Part shown: positions 45,985 through 55,604 of the stretch, piece after piece
Layout: each line of letters begins with the position of its first letter
Numbering within the stretch: position 1 is the stretch's first letter
Assembly: GCA_034638255.1 (NCBI GenBank)
Contig: JAWPGT010000042.1
Location: 124,001 to 188,000 of the forward strand
DNA from: Coprinus comatus
Lineage: Eukaryota > Basidiomycota > Agaricomycetes > Agaricales > Agaricaceae
Length of the DNA stretch: 64,000 nt
Reading direction: 5' to 3'
The notes under the pieces: model-generated
Database searches by the model: none
Told to the model about the DNA's origin: nothing
Seen by the model: the letters and a program-made list of their open reading frames with translations, nothing else
Program-made: the position numbers and the translations under genes

Positions 45985-48975
45985 CATCAGGATTTCGCGC
46001 ATGTCCTTGGAGGTGCTTGAAGTTACTTAGAAAGGCATCCAAGGAGCTCCAAGTACACCCCAATAGAATTCAAAGAAGAGTAAAATTATCCTTGGAGTTC
46101 CTTGGAAAATTTGTCCCAAGGAGCTCCAAGTAGGTCCCTCTAACTTGGGTGTACTTGAATAGCTTTGAACATACTTGGACAGCACATAAAAGTTACTTTC
46201 CTACCTTGTAATTATATTTTACAGGATTTTATTTGTATTTTCAGGATAATTCAAGTACTCTCAAGGTCACACCAAGTAAGGGAATAAGGACAATAAAAAA
46301 AATATCATTGAAGTTGTAATAATACATGTGATATACTAACTTAGTCTACAGTATTAATACATGTTCATACCATTATATCAAAAGAGAGACTGTAATAGTA
46401 AAATAAGTAATTTATTAGGATAAAATAGAGAAAAAAGCGAACCTAAGAAGTATTTCTTGAGTGATGTGTCACAAAGATCACATTGCGGGGAGCGTAATAC
46501 TGGGCCGTTTTGTAAGCAAAAATCAGCATTAGAGAGTGGTAATTAATGTGGTTCTAACAAGCCTAGACACAAATGGATTGGACAGGGATTGAGGGATTTG
46601 TTAGATATTTAGTTGGAGAGAAATATATAAATAGCAACTTACCAAAGATGTACACGTCGGTACATCAGTTTTGAGCAGTGTGCAGTGAAAGTGGTATCGT
46701 TTGAACAGCACCGTGTAGGTTGTTTTAATGAGCCTAGGTACAACAGGAGTGCATGGATAATGAGTAACATATTTAATATTTAGCTAGAGAGGAAGAGATG
46801 TGGTAACTTACCAGAGATGTGCATGTCGGCACATGGGTTTCAGACAGTGTGCAGTGTGGATGGTATTGTTTGAACGGCGTCATTTAGGTGATTCTAATGA
46901 GCCTAGGTACAACAGGAGTGCATGGATAATGAGCCTAGGTACAACAGGAGTGCATGGATAATGAGTGACATATTAAATATTTAGTTGGGGAGGAACATAT
47001 ATGGTAACTCACCAGAGAGGAGTGTGTTGGCACCGGAGTTTTGGGCAGTGTGCAGTGCGGATGGTATCGTTCAAACGGCATCGTTGAGACGGTTGTAATG
47101 AGCCTAAAATCATAAGGATTAAACATGTATCAAGCAAAATATTACATATTTAGTTAGTGACTCACCTGGGACCTAGTACCAGAGTATTGCTCACTACACC
47201 TCCAATCCTTCCCCACAGCACAATCAACTTCGGTCAGTCATGGAGGAGTTACGGGTGATCTAAATGAGCCTAGGTAAATGTCTCTATGTGAAGAAATGAG
47301 TGAGACAGCCTCAGGATACTACAGAGTGATGACATACCAATATTATTCATGCCATACCATGAGAATTAGACCATAGCACATGTGGCTAGGCTTGTTTGAA
47401 GCGGAAAAAAGAGCCGGTTCCAAAGAGCCAAGACGCATGCCGAAGCATGATGAAATGAGTACAACAGACCAAAAACATTGTATGCTTACCTTGTTCAATA
47501 AAGTGGCTGTTATAGTACAAGTACTAAACCAGGCAACGCGTAACCGCCGTCATTTGAAGCGAAACGTTGAGACGATTCTAGAGAGCCTGGAAACGTAAGA
47601 TTTCGTTAGGAATTGAGTGAATAGGGATGTGATGATGCAGGCTCCTATAAGCAGCCCACTCATTGTGCATCGGACTCTGCCAGGAACGTCTGGACCAAAC
47701 AAATAGTAGTTGCGATTAGGCCTCATGCAGTGAGGGGCTGCCGACACTTGTAAATGGCCATCGCCGAGGATGTGCTAACCTAAGTGCAACCTAGTATTAT
47801 ATTACTTTGTTATAATAATAAAGAGAAACACTGATAGATATTCAATGATTATATTAATTTGGCAAGCATGGATGTCACAACTCATGTTTCTCTTGTTGTT
47901 CCAATTGCTTTTTCATCACTCGCCACAAGCTCTACCCTCAATAATTATCACCATCAAGTTCTACTTCATGTTCATGTTTATCCAACATTGTAGCCCCCTT
48001 GGTTCCCTGGACCCTTATTTTCATCTCTCTGCCCCTTTTTAGTCTGCCACTTCAAAAGCAATGGATCTGCTTGTAAAGTGTGATCTAGTAGGTACCAAGT
48101 ATCAGGTGCAGTATTTGACATTGTATCTGCAAAGGTCCTGATTGAACAGGATTCAATTGCAAGGGTTGGATTTGTTGCTGTGAAGTGTGCACTTTCCTCT
48201 GTCTTACTTAATTTACTACTTTCATCACTGCACCTCATTGCTACTGTCTCAAATGTCCATTTTCACACTTGTTCCATTGTATCTTGGTGTGTTGTAAATA
48301 TATCAAAAATTCCTTTTGATATTTAACAACATATCTTTATAGTATTGTTACTGATGTACATCATGTAACATATGTTCATGAGACCCTAACCCTTTTTTAA
48401 CACTTAAAAATTTGAAGTCCGTTAATTGGTCATCACCCAAAGCAGTATTCCCGAGATGGCTGTTGACAAGTGTCTGCAGACCCTCACTGACATGAGGAGG
48501 CCTAACTATTGTTTGTTTACAAACAGCCTCCCGGACCACAGGACTGTAGCAGAATGAGGGGATGCTTTTAGGAGACTGGTGATGACATGGCAGAGGTATT
48601 ATGATCTCATGAGGTTGTTGCTATTGGGATGTGATATGTAGTGAGTGATGTATGACAAGGAGAGTAGGATGTCACACTCATCTGCTTTTTTTGCAAAGTC
48701 CAAATTTGATAATATCAAAAGTTTCAAAACATATGTGATAATCAATAATCATTGATCAGAACAAAAACAAATAGTGTTAATAATGTAAACTAAAGTTTAA
48801 CATTTTTTGTGAGCAAGTAAAGCTTGAGGATTTACTTGGTTCTATCCTTGACCTAACTTGGAACTAAAAAGCTCCTCAGAGTACCTTGGGACATTTTTCA
48901 CCAAGGATGTACAAGTACAACAAGTAGTCTAAGCAACCCTAAGGTAGACCCAAGCAAATGCGCGATTTCCTGATG
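45985..48975. mobile_element. Inverted-repeat DNA element, copy 1 (complete, 2991 bp, non-autonomous)
   Basis: The left end reads CATCAGGATTTCGCGCATGT and the right end, read inward on the other strand, CATCAGGAAATCGCGCATTT. The ends match at 22 of 26 positions. It is flanked by AT on both sides, and removing it with one AT restores the integrase codons Tyr-His-Pro-Gln, so this is a true insertion. Subterminal CCAAGGA/TCCTTGG motifs are frequent at both ends. No transposase frame is present; short frames at 47978-48238 and 48348-48539 (minus) match nothing I know. Inside lies a tandem array with splice-like units. The subterminal repeats recall CACTA/CMC-type elements, but the 2-bp duplication does not fit well, so the class is left open. 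Confidence 0.8.
46490..47640 (-). repeat. Tandem array of mini-exon/intron-like units (copy 1)
   Basis: Units are marked by GAGCCTAGG or AAGCCTAG-like boxes at about 46560, 46731, 46900, 47101, 47269 and 47580, so the usual step is 168-201 bp. On the minus strand each unit begins after a CTAG acceptor-like end with GCTCATTA or similar, runs about 90 nt and ends CTCTG|GTAAG or CTCTG|GTGAG. The unit near 47020-47110 is open and encodes TTVSTMPFERYHPHCTLPKT; the one near 46640-46730 is open too, and others carry stops. A 31-bp stretch around the GAGCCTAGG box is duplicated at 46895-46960. Confidence 0.75.
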
Positions 48976-51403
48976 ATGGTATGCTGTAGAAGGTTTCCAG
49001 TCGATCTGGAGCATCTTAAAGAACCTTTGGGCAGCTTTAGAAGCAAAACAAGGATCGCAATCTAAGACAATAGTGTTGGGGGTACTGAACTGTTTGTAGA
49101 CATTGTTGATCAGGAGTTTAGAGATATTGGTGAAAGTGCAGGTTTTCAATGTTGGACAGAGTATTATCCCCTTCAATAATCTGCGATCTATCACAGATAA
49201 TATAGAATCAAATTTTCCGCAAGGAGGGAGATCGGTGATTAAGTCCATAGCTATATCGCCAAAAACATGCATGGATTCAGATGGAGGAAGTGGTTGGAAT
49301 GGAGGTTTTGCAGGATTCCGATCAATCTTGAATTGTTGGCATTGTGGACAGGCTTTGACATAGTTGGTAATGAAATTGCACATTCCAGGCCAATTCACTA
49401 TTAACTGAATTCATCTTAATGTTTTATCTATTCCAGGGTGGCCTGCAGAATGGTGATCATGATGCTATGCTAGAAGCCATTGTTTCTCCTTCAGAGTGGG
49501 TTCTTGAGCAATTAAGGCAGGTTCAGTTGAAGTGGCGTTTAAGAATAGCTTGTTTGGTAAAACCACAATGTCCATATTTTCTTCAGTAGAGTCAAAGTTA
49601 TGATCTGGTCATCTAGAGAGTACATCTGCAGCAGGAATTTCTTTTCCTGGTTTGTGTTTTATCACAAAGTTGTATTTCTGCAGTTCAGCCCAAGTGCAAG
49701 CTTGATGATGTGACAACTTCTGGGAATCTTGCCAAAAATGGAGATTGTTATGATCACTGTGCACAGTTACTATATGTGGTGATCCTAGTAGGTAGTGGCA
49801 CCAGTCATCAAAAGCTTGTTTGATTGCAAGGAGTTCTTTGTCCAGAGTGGGATAGTTGCATTCTGCAGGTCCAAGGGATTTAGAATGGAATGCACAAGGA
49901 CAAGTAACTCCGTTTTCATCAGTTTGACATAGAACACCACCTGTTGCAAAGTCAGAAGCATCTATTTCGACATGGAATGGTTTGTGAGGATCGGGAGTGA
50001 GAAGGATAGATCTGTTCACAAACATGTCTTTAACAGTGTTGAAAGCTTCTTCTGCTTCTGGGGTCCATTTAAATGCTACCAACTTACGTAGAAGGTCATT
50101 TAGAGGACAGGTGATATTGGTGTAGTTCCTGATGAATTTTCAGTAGAAGTTTGCAAATCCTAAGAACTTTCTAACTTCACATTGTGATGTTGGTGTAGGC
50201 CATTCTGCAATTCCAGCAAGTTTGTCTTCTGACATGGTAATACTGTTCTGGCTTATCGTCATTCCTAGGAATTCAATGGAGGTTTTCTTGAATTTGCATT
50301 TCTCAGTCTTGAGATAAAGATCGTTTTCTTGGACTCTTTTTAGAACTTCTAGAGTCATCTTGTTAAGATCTTGCTTGTTATCAGAGAAAATGAGAATGTT
50401 GTCCATATAGACAATAACTGCTGTACAACCAGGTTTGTCAATGAGATCTTGGAAGATATGATCCATCATTGCCTGGAATGTTGCAGGAGAATTTGTCATT
50501 CCAAAGAACATAACAGTAGGTTTGAAAAGACTGAATGGAGTTTTAAATGCTCCTTTCCATTGGTTTCCATCAAAGATGCGAACATTGTTATATCCAAGAC
50601 ATATGTCCATTTTGGTGAAGTATTTAGCTCCATGGAGGCGATCCATAATTGAGCTGATGTTGGGAATAGGATAGGCATTTTTCACAGTGTGGGAATTGAG
50701 GTAGCGATAATCTTGACATGGTCTAAGAGACTTTCCATCTTTCTTGTTGACGAAAAAGAACGGTGATGCCATAGGAGATTTAGATGGTCGGATGTATCCT
50801 TTAGTTAGGTTTTCATCAAGAAAGGTCTTTAATTCATCAATTTCAGCTGGTGCAAGGCAATATGGTTTGTAAGACTTTGGAGTGAAGGTTTCTTTTAGAT
50901 CAATGTGATGATCACAAGGTCATGATGGAGGAAATTGTTCTGAGGCCTTCTTGTCAAAGACAGGAAGATATTTCCATAATGTTCTAGGAACTATTTCCTT
51001 TGGATCAGAAAATGTGGCTTTTGCATGCTTTTGAGATATAAGTTGGGATGCAGATGTCTTGGCATTGATTTGTATGAGGCAGTTAGCTAATCTAGTATCA
51101 AGGGTATTAGGGAGCAATTGTGCAGCAATATGGAGGTTTTTAGGAACATCAATTGGGTCTTCACTGTAACAGGTGACTTCATTGATTGTGATGGAATTTT
51201 TGAGTTGGGAGCAGAAGATGGTTCTAGAAGATGGTGAACGCCATCAGAATGTTTTGGCTGTCCAATCAATGTCAGGATTGTACTGTTCCAAAAAGGAAAA
51301 CCCTAGAATGGCGGGGTGTTTTCCAATTCCAATAACATAGGCATCTGTCTTGATGTTTTGACCATCAATGATACATTCCACAACTACTTTTTCAGTGATT
51401 GTT
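48976..51403 (-). pseudogene. Element 1 pol: protease end, reverse transcriptase, RNase H, integrase N-part
   Basis: Protease tail near 51300 (ILGFSFLEQYNPDIDW). RT at 50772-50140 has [20 protein letters not shown] and the active-site box YMDN, where the family has YMDD; the lost Asp is a GAC to AAC change. RNase H at 50082-49609 has VEIDASDFATGGVL and TLDKELLAI. Integrase at 49398-48976 has CPQCQQFKIDRN and LDCDPCFASKAAQRFF. Stops interrupt it near 50920 and 50140, just after LSR at 49609, near 49470 and near 49410, almost all explained by CGA to TGA, CAG to TAG or TGG to TGA. It is dead. Confidence 0.85.
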
Positions 51404-51909
51404 TGTTAAGAACGGGGATCGGAGATGAGCTAGCGACGTCGGATTGAGGCTTCGGCTTCAACGTATGTGTTGCGCCCTTCCAATACTGCGATTAGCCTCA
51501 CTTGCAAGAGGACCAAATGGTCGGAAAGAATGTCGGGAGGAATTACGGAGGAGAGTAGAGAATGAGAGCAGAGACAAGATTGACTTAGAGTCGGAACAAG
51601 ACAGAGACAGAGATGAGTGCGGATACTATGTTGATATCAGACTAAGGAATGTACATGAGCGACTAGCGATTAAATACATTGTTTACCGATATCGGAATAT
51701 AACATATCAAAACATAAGAAAACAGAACAACAGGCCGACATACTAAAAAGGAGATGCCGACCGAAAAGGGAGATATCCGAAACAGGAAGTTGGTGAAAAC
51801 AAGTGGACAAGGTCCAAGAGGTTGGCGACCGATAACAAGATTGACAGTCGGAACTGTCGGAAGGTCGGAAGAGTTGTCGGAAGGTCGGTCGGTGGCACGG
51901 TACGTGACA
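51404..51909 (-). repeat. 3' LTR of Ty3 element 2
   Basis: 506 bp with TGTTAAGAAC...TACGTGACA, that is TG...CA ends. On the minus strand it follows a G-run (TTAATGGGGGGGCAC), the expected polypurine tract. It lands inside the protease/pol region of element 1, which proves nesting. The partner LTR is not in the window. Confidence 0.8.
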
Positions 51910-52105
51910 GTGCCCCCCCATTAAGGCCGAGCCCTCGAGGACTTAGAGTGGTGAACGTGGAAAGTTAAAATGACAGCGGAGAAGTGAAGTCGGAAACATG
52001 TGGTTACCATGAGGCAAGGAAGTTGAGAAGTCGCTGCGCGTCGGTCACGTGGCCGATGGTAGGGGACTTAAAAGGATTAAGTGGCAAGCTGTCGACGCAT
52101 CCAAC

Positions 52106-53137
52106 ATGTCCAACCCCAACGCCCTCGACACACTCTCTAAGCTCACTGAAAGTGAGCTCGCAAGCTTATTCGCGGCCTTACAGGCCCAGCCAGCAGGCAT
52201 CCCAGCACCATCAGCGTCGGCACCATCGGTACCGACGCCAGAAGTCCCCACTCCCGCCACCGACCGTGCACCGGTGGTACCAAGCACCCCGGTGTTAACC
52301 CCCTTCCCAATTCCGACTCCGCCACCCGTCACCCCGAGTATCTCGGGAAGTTCAGCGCAGGTTTCGCAGGGAGATGGGCAAGGAGGAGAGACCGTCAAAC
52401 GGAGGCGGGACTCGGATGGGAAGGTTTCGGGAACTGTGGTGAAGAAAAAATCGAAGGCGGTGGTTGAGGATAGCGACGAGGATGTGGTGGTAGTGGATAC
52501 CAGGCGAGTAGTAGTGGAAGTACCGCATCGGCCCGAACTGACGGAACGTAGGAGGATTCGGTCCGTGACATGTGTTCGGTGTGCACAGAATGGTTGGGTA
52601 TGCGAAGAGGGTGCGGGGCCTGGGAGGCCATGTCGGAAATGCGTTACTGACAAGAAGAAATGTGTCGGAAAAAATGAAGAGAAGGGAAAAGGGAAAGCAG
52701 AGGTGAAGAAGAGGCCGATGCTGAAGAAGGCTTCATCGGCGGCGGCGTCGTCATCGTCGTGGATGTTGGATTTCGAGGGGACCTCACACCAACCCGCCGA
52801 TGTATTTCGGGTTCCCTCGACCCCTGTTGCTGGTTCGTCCCAGTCGGAAAGCAACCGACAACCATCTCGTGAGTTGGCCTTGATCGGCCAATTAAATTCT
52901 TCAGTGCACAAGATGTCGGAAAGTGTGCGACTCAGAGACGAGCATGAAGAAAGTCGCCAACTAGCATGGCGTAAGATGGCAAAGGATAACTGGGACTGGC
53001 AGAAGATGGCGTTGAGCGGGATGATGGGGGAGTTGCAGGAGATCAACCGAAACCTGAAGGCATTGAGGGAGGATCGGGGAAACGACGACGATGAGGAAGA
53101 AGAGGAGGAGGATGCCGAGGGAGAGGAGGAAGACTAG
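52106..53137 (+). CDS. Antisense gene inside retroelement 2, Zn2Cys6-like
   Basis: Plus-strand open frame of 343 residues from the first ATG, lying between the pol end and the LTR of a minus-strand element. It starts MSNPNALDTLSKLTESELAS, then a Pro-rich region, a basic patch (KRRRDSDGK, VKKKSK) and the cluster VTCVRCAQNGWVC then GRPCRKCVTDKKKCV. The spacing C-x2-C-x6-C-x9-C-x2-C-x6-C fits the Zn2Cys6 binuclear cluster. A helical region near residue 270-320 and a very acidic tail (DDDEEEEEEDAEGEEED) follow. The frame has no stop, although pol of the same element has several. It may be a host gene caught by the element or an accessory gene of it. Function unknown; DNA binding is inference. Confidence 0.7.
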   Translation: MSNPNALDTLSKLTESELASLFAALQAQPAGIPAPSASAPSVPTPEVPTPATDRAPVVPSTPVLTPFPIPTPPPVTPSISGSSAQVSQGDGQGGETVKRRRDSDGKVSGTVVKKKSKAVVEDSDEDVVVVDTRRVVVEVPHRPELTERRRIRSVTCVRCAQNGWVCEEGAGPGRPCRKCVTDKKKCVGKNEEKGKGKAEVKKRPMLKKASSAAASSSSWMLDFEGTSHQPADVFRVPSTPVAGSSQSESNRQPSRELALIGQLNSSVHKMSESVRLRDEHEESRQLAWRKMAKDNWDWQKMALSGMMGELQEINRNLKALREDRGNDDDEEEEEEDAEGEEED

Positions 53138-53491
53138 GAATGTCTTCCAATCAGAGGTACTTGTAGCTCGTAGTAGCTTTTGTTTTACTACAAGTACCAA
53201 TCCGTTTCCTGTTCTCTGGTGTGGGTGTAAGAAATAACTGAGTTCAAAGAAAAAACTGTCGGTGGCCGTCGGAAGAATAAAAACGACGAGTGCCAGAATG
53301 AATGCCTACAGCTAAGTGAAGGAGGAAGGTAAGTGTGCGTGAAATGACGGATAAGTCGAAGATAATAGCGCAAGAAGTGAGTATGGTATGATAAGATAAT
53401 CGGAAAGATCGGAACACAATCGGCCAAAATAAAAGAGAGTCGGAAGAAGTTGAAATCGGGCCTAGCCCAGAATTGGTGATCGGAACGATGA

Positions 53492-54995
53492 TTAAAGAGA
53501 AGATAGAGGCCCCGGAAGGTGGGGATAGGAACGATGGAACGCATCAACCAATTCAACCGCATGCTCAAGTTCATTCGCCGGTAACCAAGAAAACTCCTCA
53601 TCCGTATCCTCATACCCCAACCAAGCGACTTTGTAGAGTAGTTTGCAGGCCCGACGTCGGTCAATCTTGGAATCGACGATTCGGGAGATTTTGTACTCAA
53701 CATCGCCTTCGATTTCAATCAGCGGTGGCGGAGGATCTGAACGATTCGGAAAAGGGTTAGCAGTAAACGGTTCGAGCATGGATACATGGAAGACAGGATG
53801 TACAGAATGGAAGTTCGGAGGTAATTGAAGTGTATAAGAAAGTGTACCAGGTTGTGCAATGATCTTGTAAGGACCCAAATACTTTTCGGCAAATTTCTTT
53901 GCAGGACGAGTAGTTCGGAAGAATTGAGCCTTAACGAATGCTTGATCACCGACTTTGAAGCTCGGCGACGGAAGTCGCTTTGCATCGGCGGAAGCCTGAT
54001 ACCTTTTCTGAGCAGAAGCAATCTCTAACTTGAGAGTCGCATGCAACTCGTCAAGGTTAGTCGTGAATTCACGAGCTCGAGCGGACACCAGGTCACGTTC
54101 GGGGTAAACTGTAATGTTAGGATGGTAACCCTTGTTAGCAAAGAATGGTGATACATTAGTGGAAGCGTTCGGCGCATTGTTGTACGCGAACTCGGCGAGC
54201 GGAAGAAGTTCCGACCAGTCGGTCTGCTGATAGTTACAGTAGATCCGAATGTACTGTTCAAGAGTTTGGTTAGTTCATTCAGTTTGACCGTCACCTTCGG
54301 GATGATAACCCGAAGTGAAGTGAAGTCGCATGTTCAATGCTTCACCAAGCGATCGGAAGAAATGAGAAACGAACTCCGAACCACGATCGGAAGTAACGTG
54401 GGATGGTACACCATGCTTCGAGAACACATGGATAATGAATAGTCGGGCTAAGTCAGCGGAAGTAATTGTATCATGACAAGGGATAAAAACAGCTTGCTTC
54501 GTGAATCGGTCAACGACAATGAGAATCGCATCGAAGCCAGAAGAAGCGGGAAGTTTCTCAATGAAGTCCATCGAGATAGAATCCCAAGGACGAGAAGGAA
54601 TCGGAAGCGGCTTAAGCAAGCCATAAGGCCGATGATGCTGTGGTTTGGATCGCATACAGGTTACACAACTCTTGACAAAGAGTTTGACCGTTTCCCGAAT
54701 ACCAGGCCATGTATAGTCTCGACGAATAAGTTCAAGGGTTTTATTCTGACCGTAATGACCGGCAAGGGGATGATCGTGATGATATTGCATAACCCGAACC
54801 CGAAGGTTCTCAGCGTCGGGGACGTAGATCCTGCCGTCAAGGCGAAGGAATCCATGATTGTCCCTAGACCACCGACCTGTCGGTTCGACGAGGTGTTCGG
54901 CGATCTCGGCATCGGAAGAAAGAGAAGAGAGTATATCGGAATGAAGCTTAGAAATGTCAGCAATAACAGAAGCGCAGAGAGCAGGAGTAAGAAGA
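53492..54995 (-). pseudogene. Element 2 pol, integrase and chromodomain
   Basis: After the copia insertion the frame resumes with VEPTGRWSRDNHGFLRLDG, then the HHCC-type region (HDHPLAGHYG, CVTCMRSK), the core with SMDFIEKLPASSGFDAILIV (first Asp), VTSDRGSEF (second Asp) and YHPEGDGQTE (Glu near it). A TGA at 54275-54277 stands where Arg is expected. The rest is intact: FKVGDQAFVKAQFFRTTRP, YTLQLPPNFHSVHPVFHVSML and a chromodomain ending LVDAFHRSYPHLPGP. One CGA to TGA change therefore breaks it. Confidence 0.85.
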
Positions 54996-55343
54996 TGTCA
55001 GGAATGCTCTAGACAGTCCCCAAGGTCAGTACTTATTGTTGTTTGAGGTTAGAAGAGTTGTGGTTGGATATTCTCTTTAGAGTTCTGGACTTGTAGATTG
55101 TTTCCGCTTTCTGTGACATCACAATGTCACGTCACACGTTACTGAAGCGTCCTGCAGACACATGAAGACTCTCTAGTCTAATACAAGTGTCTGCAGGTGA
55201 GTAGTTAAGAAGTTATTGTATCTCTCTAGTCTAATACAAGTGTCTGCAGTGTTTGTGTTTTATCTCAGTCATTTCTTATTGGTTTCCCTCCATTCCTTCG
55301 TCATCGTGCTCGTCTCGTCGTCCTCTACGATCCTGCGCTTACA
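54996..55343 (+). repeat. 5' LTR of the copia element
   Basis: 348 bp, TGTCAGGAAT...GCGCTTACA, with TG...CA ends. It reads as identical to the copy at 59243-59590. An internal repeat of TCTCTAGTCTAATACAAGTG occurs twice. The target duplication GAAGA is at 54991-54995. Confidence 0.95.
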
Positions 55344-55445
55344 GGTTATGGGCCCCGTGCTTTAGGACTTCAAGAAACACGTTATTTATTCACATATTCC
55401 ACTCTCTACTGCTCAACACTCTTTCTACTATTTTACAACGACTTT

Positions 55446-55604
55446 ATGGCTTTCAAAATGCGTCACTCATCCTCTGGACATCCCTCCCTTCCTCCTAAAC
55501 CTTCAGCTCTACCTCAGGCCGCTTTTCCAACCACAAAATGCGATTTTTGCGGAGTTACAGGCCACTCTCAGGTTTCATGCTTAGTTTTGAGAAGGCAAAG
55601 GCAA
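55446..55604 (+). pseudogene. Copia gag remnant (zinc knuckle only)
   Basis: A short frame starting MAFKMRHSSSGHPSLPPKPS holds one knuckle, CDFCGVTGHSQVSC. The capsid part expected before the knuckle is missing, since only about 100 bp separate the LTR from this ATG. The frame then goes out of step: the next stretch SFEKAKAKAQYLANRP is one frame away, consistent with one missing T in the TTTTG run near 55586. Confidence 0.75.

Larger units (their letters stand above)
43008..51403 (-). mobile_element. Ty3/gypsy retroelement 1 (old, truncated, interrupted)
   Basis: Read on the minus strand the order is protease end, reverse transcriptase, RNase H, integrase, chromodomain, then a third reading frame with two zinc knuckles, then a likely LTR. 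Its 5' part (gag, 5' LTR) is cut off where element 2 begins at 51404. Its integrase is split by the inverted-repeat element at 45985-48975. Many nonsense changes make it inactive. Confidence 0.85.

Noticed and set aside
46000..48940. Helitron or LTR origin for the insertion in element 1
   Set aside because: The ends are inverted repeats and a dinucleotide duplication flanks them. There are no LTRs, no 3' hairpin-CTRR end and no Rep/helicase frame.
52045..53046. Minus-strand frame of 333 codons opposite the antisense Zn2Cys6-like gene
   Set aside because: Composition is biased (Ser/Pro/Thr runs mirroring the other strand) and no domain is seen. Since the element's own genes run on this strand it was considered, but the plus-strand cysteine cluster is far better evidence.
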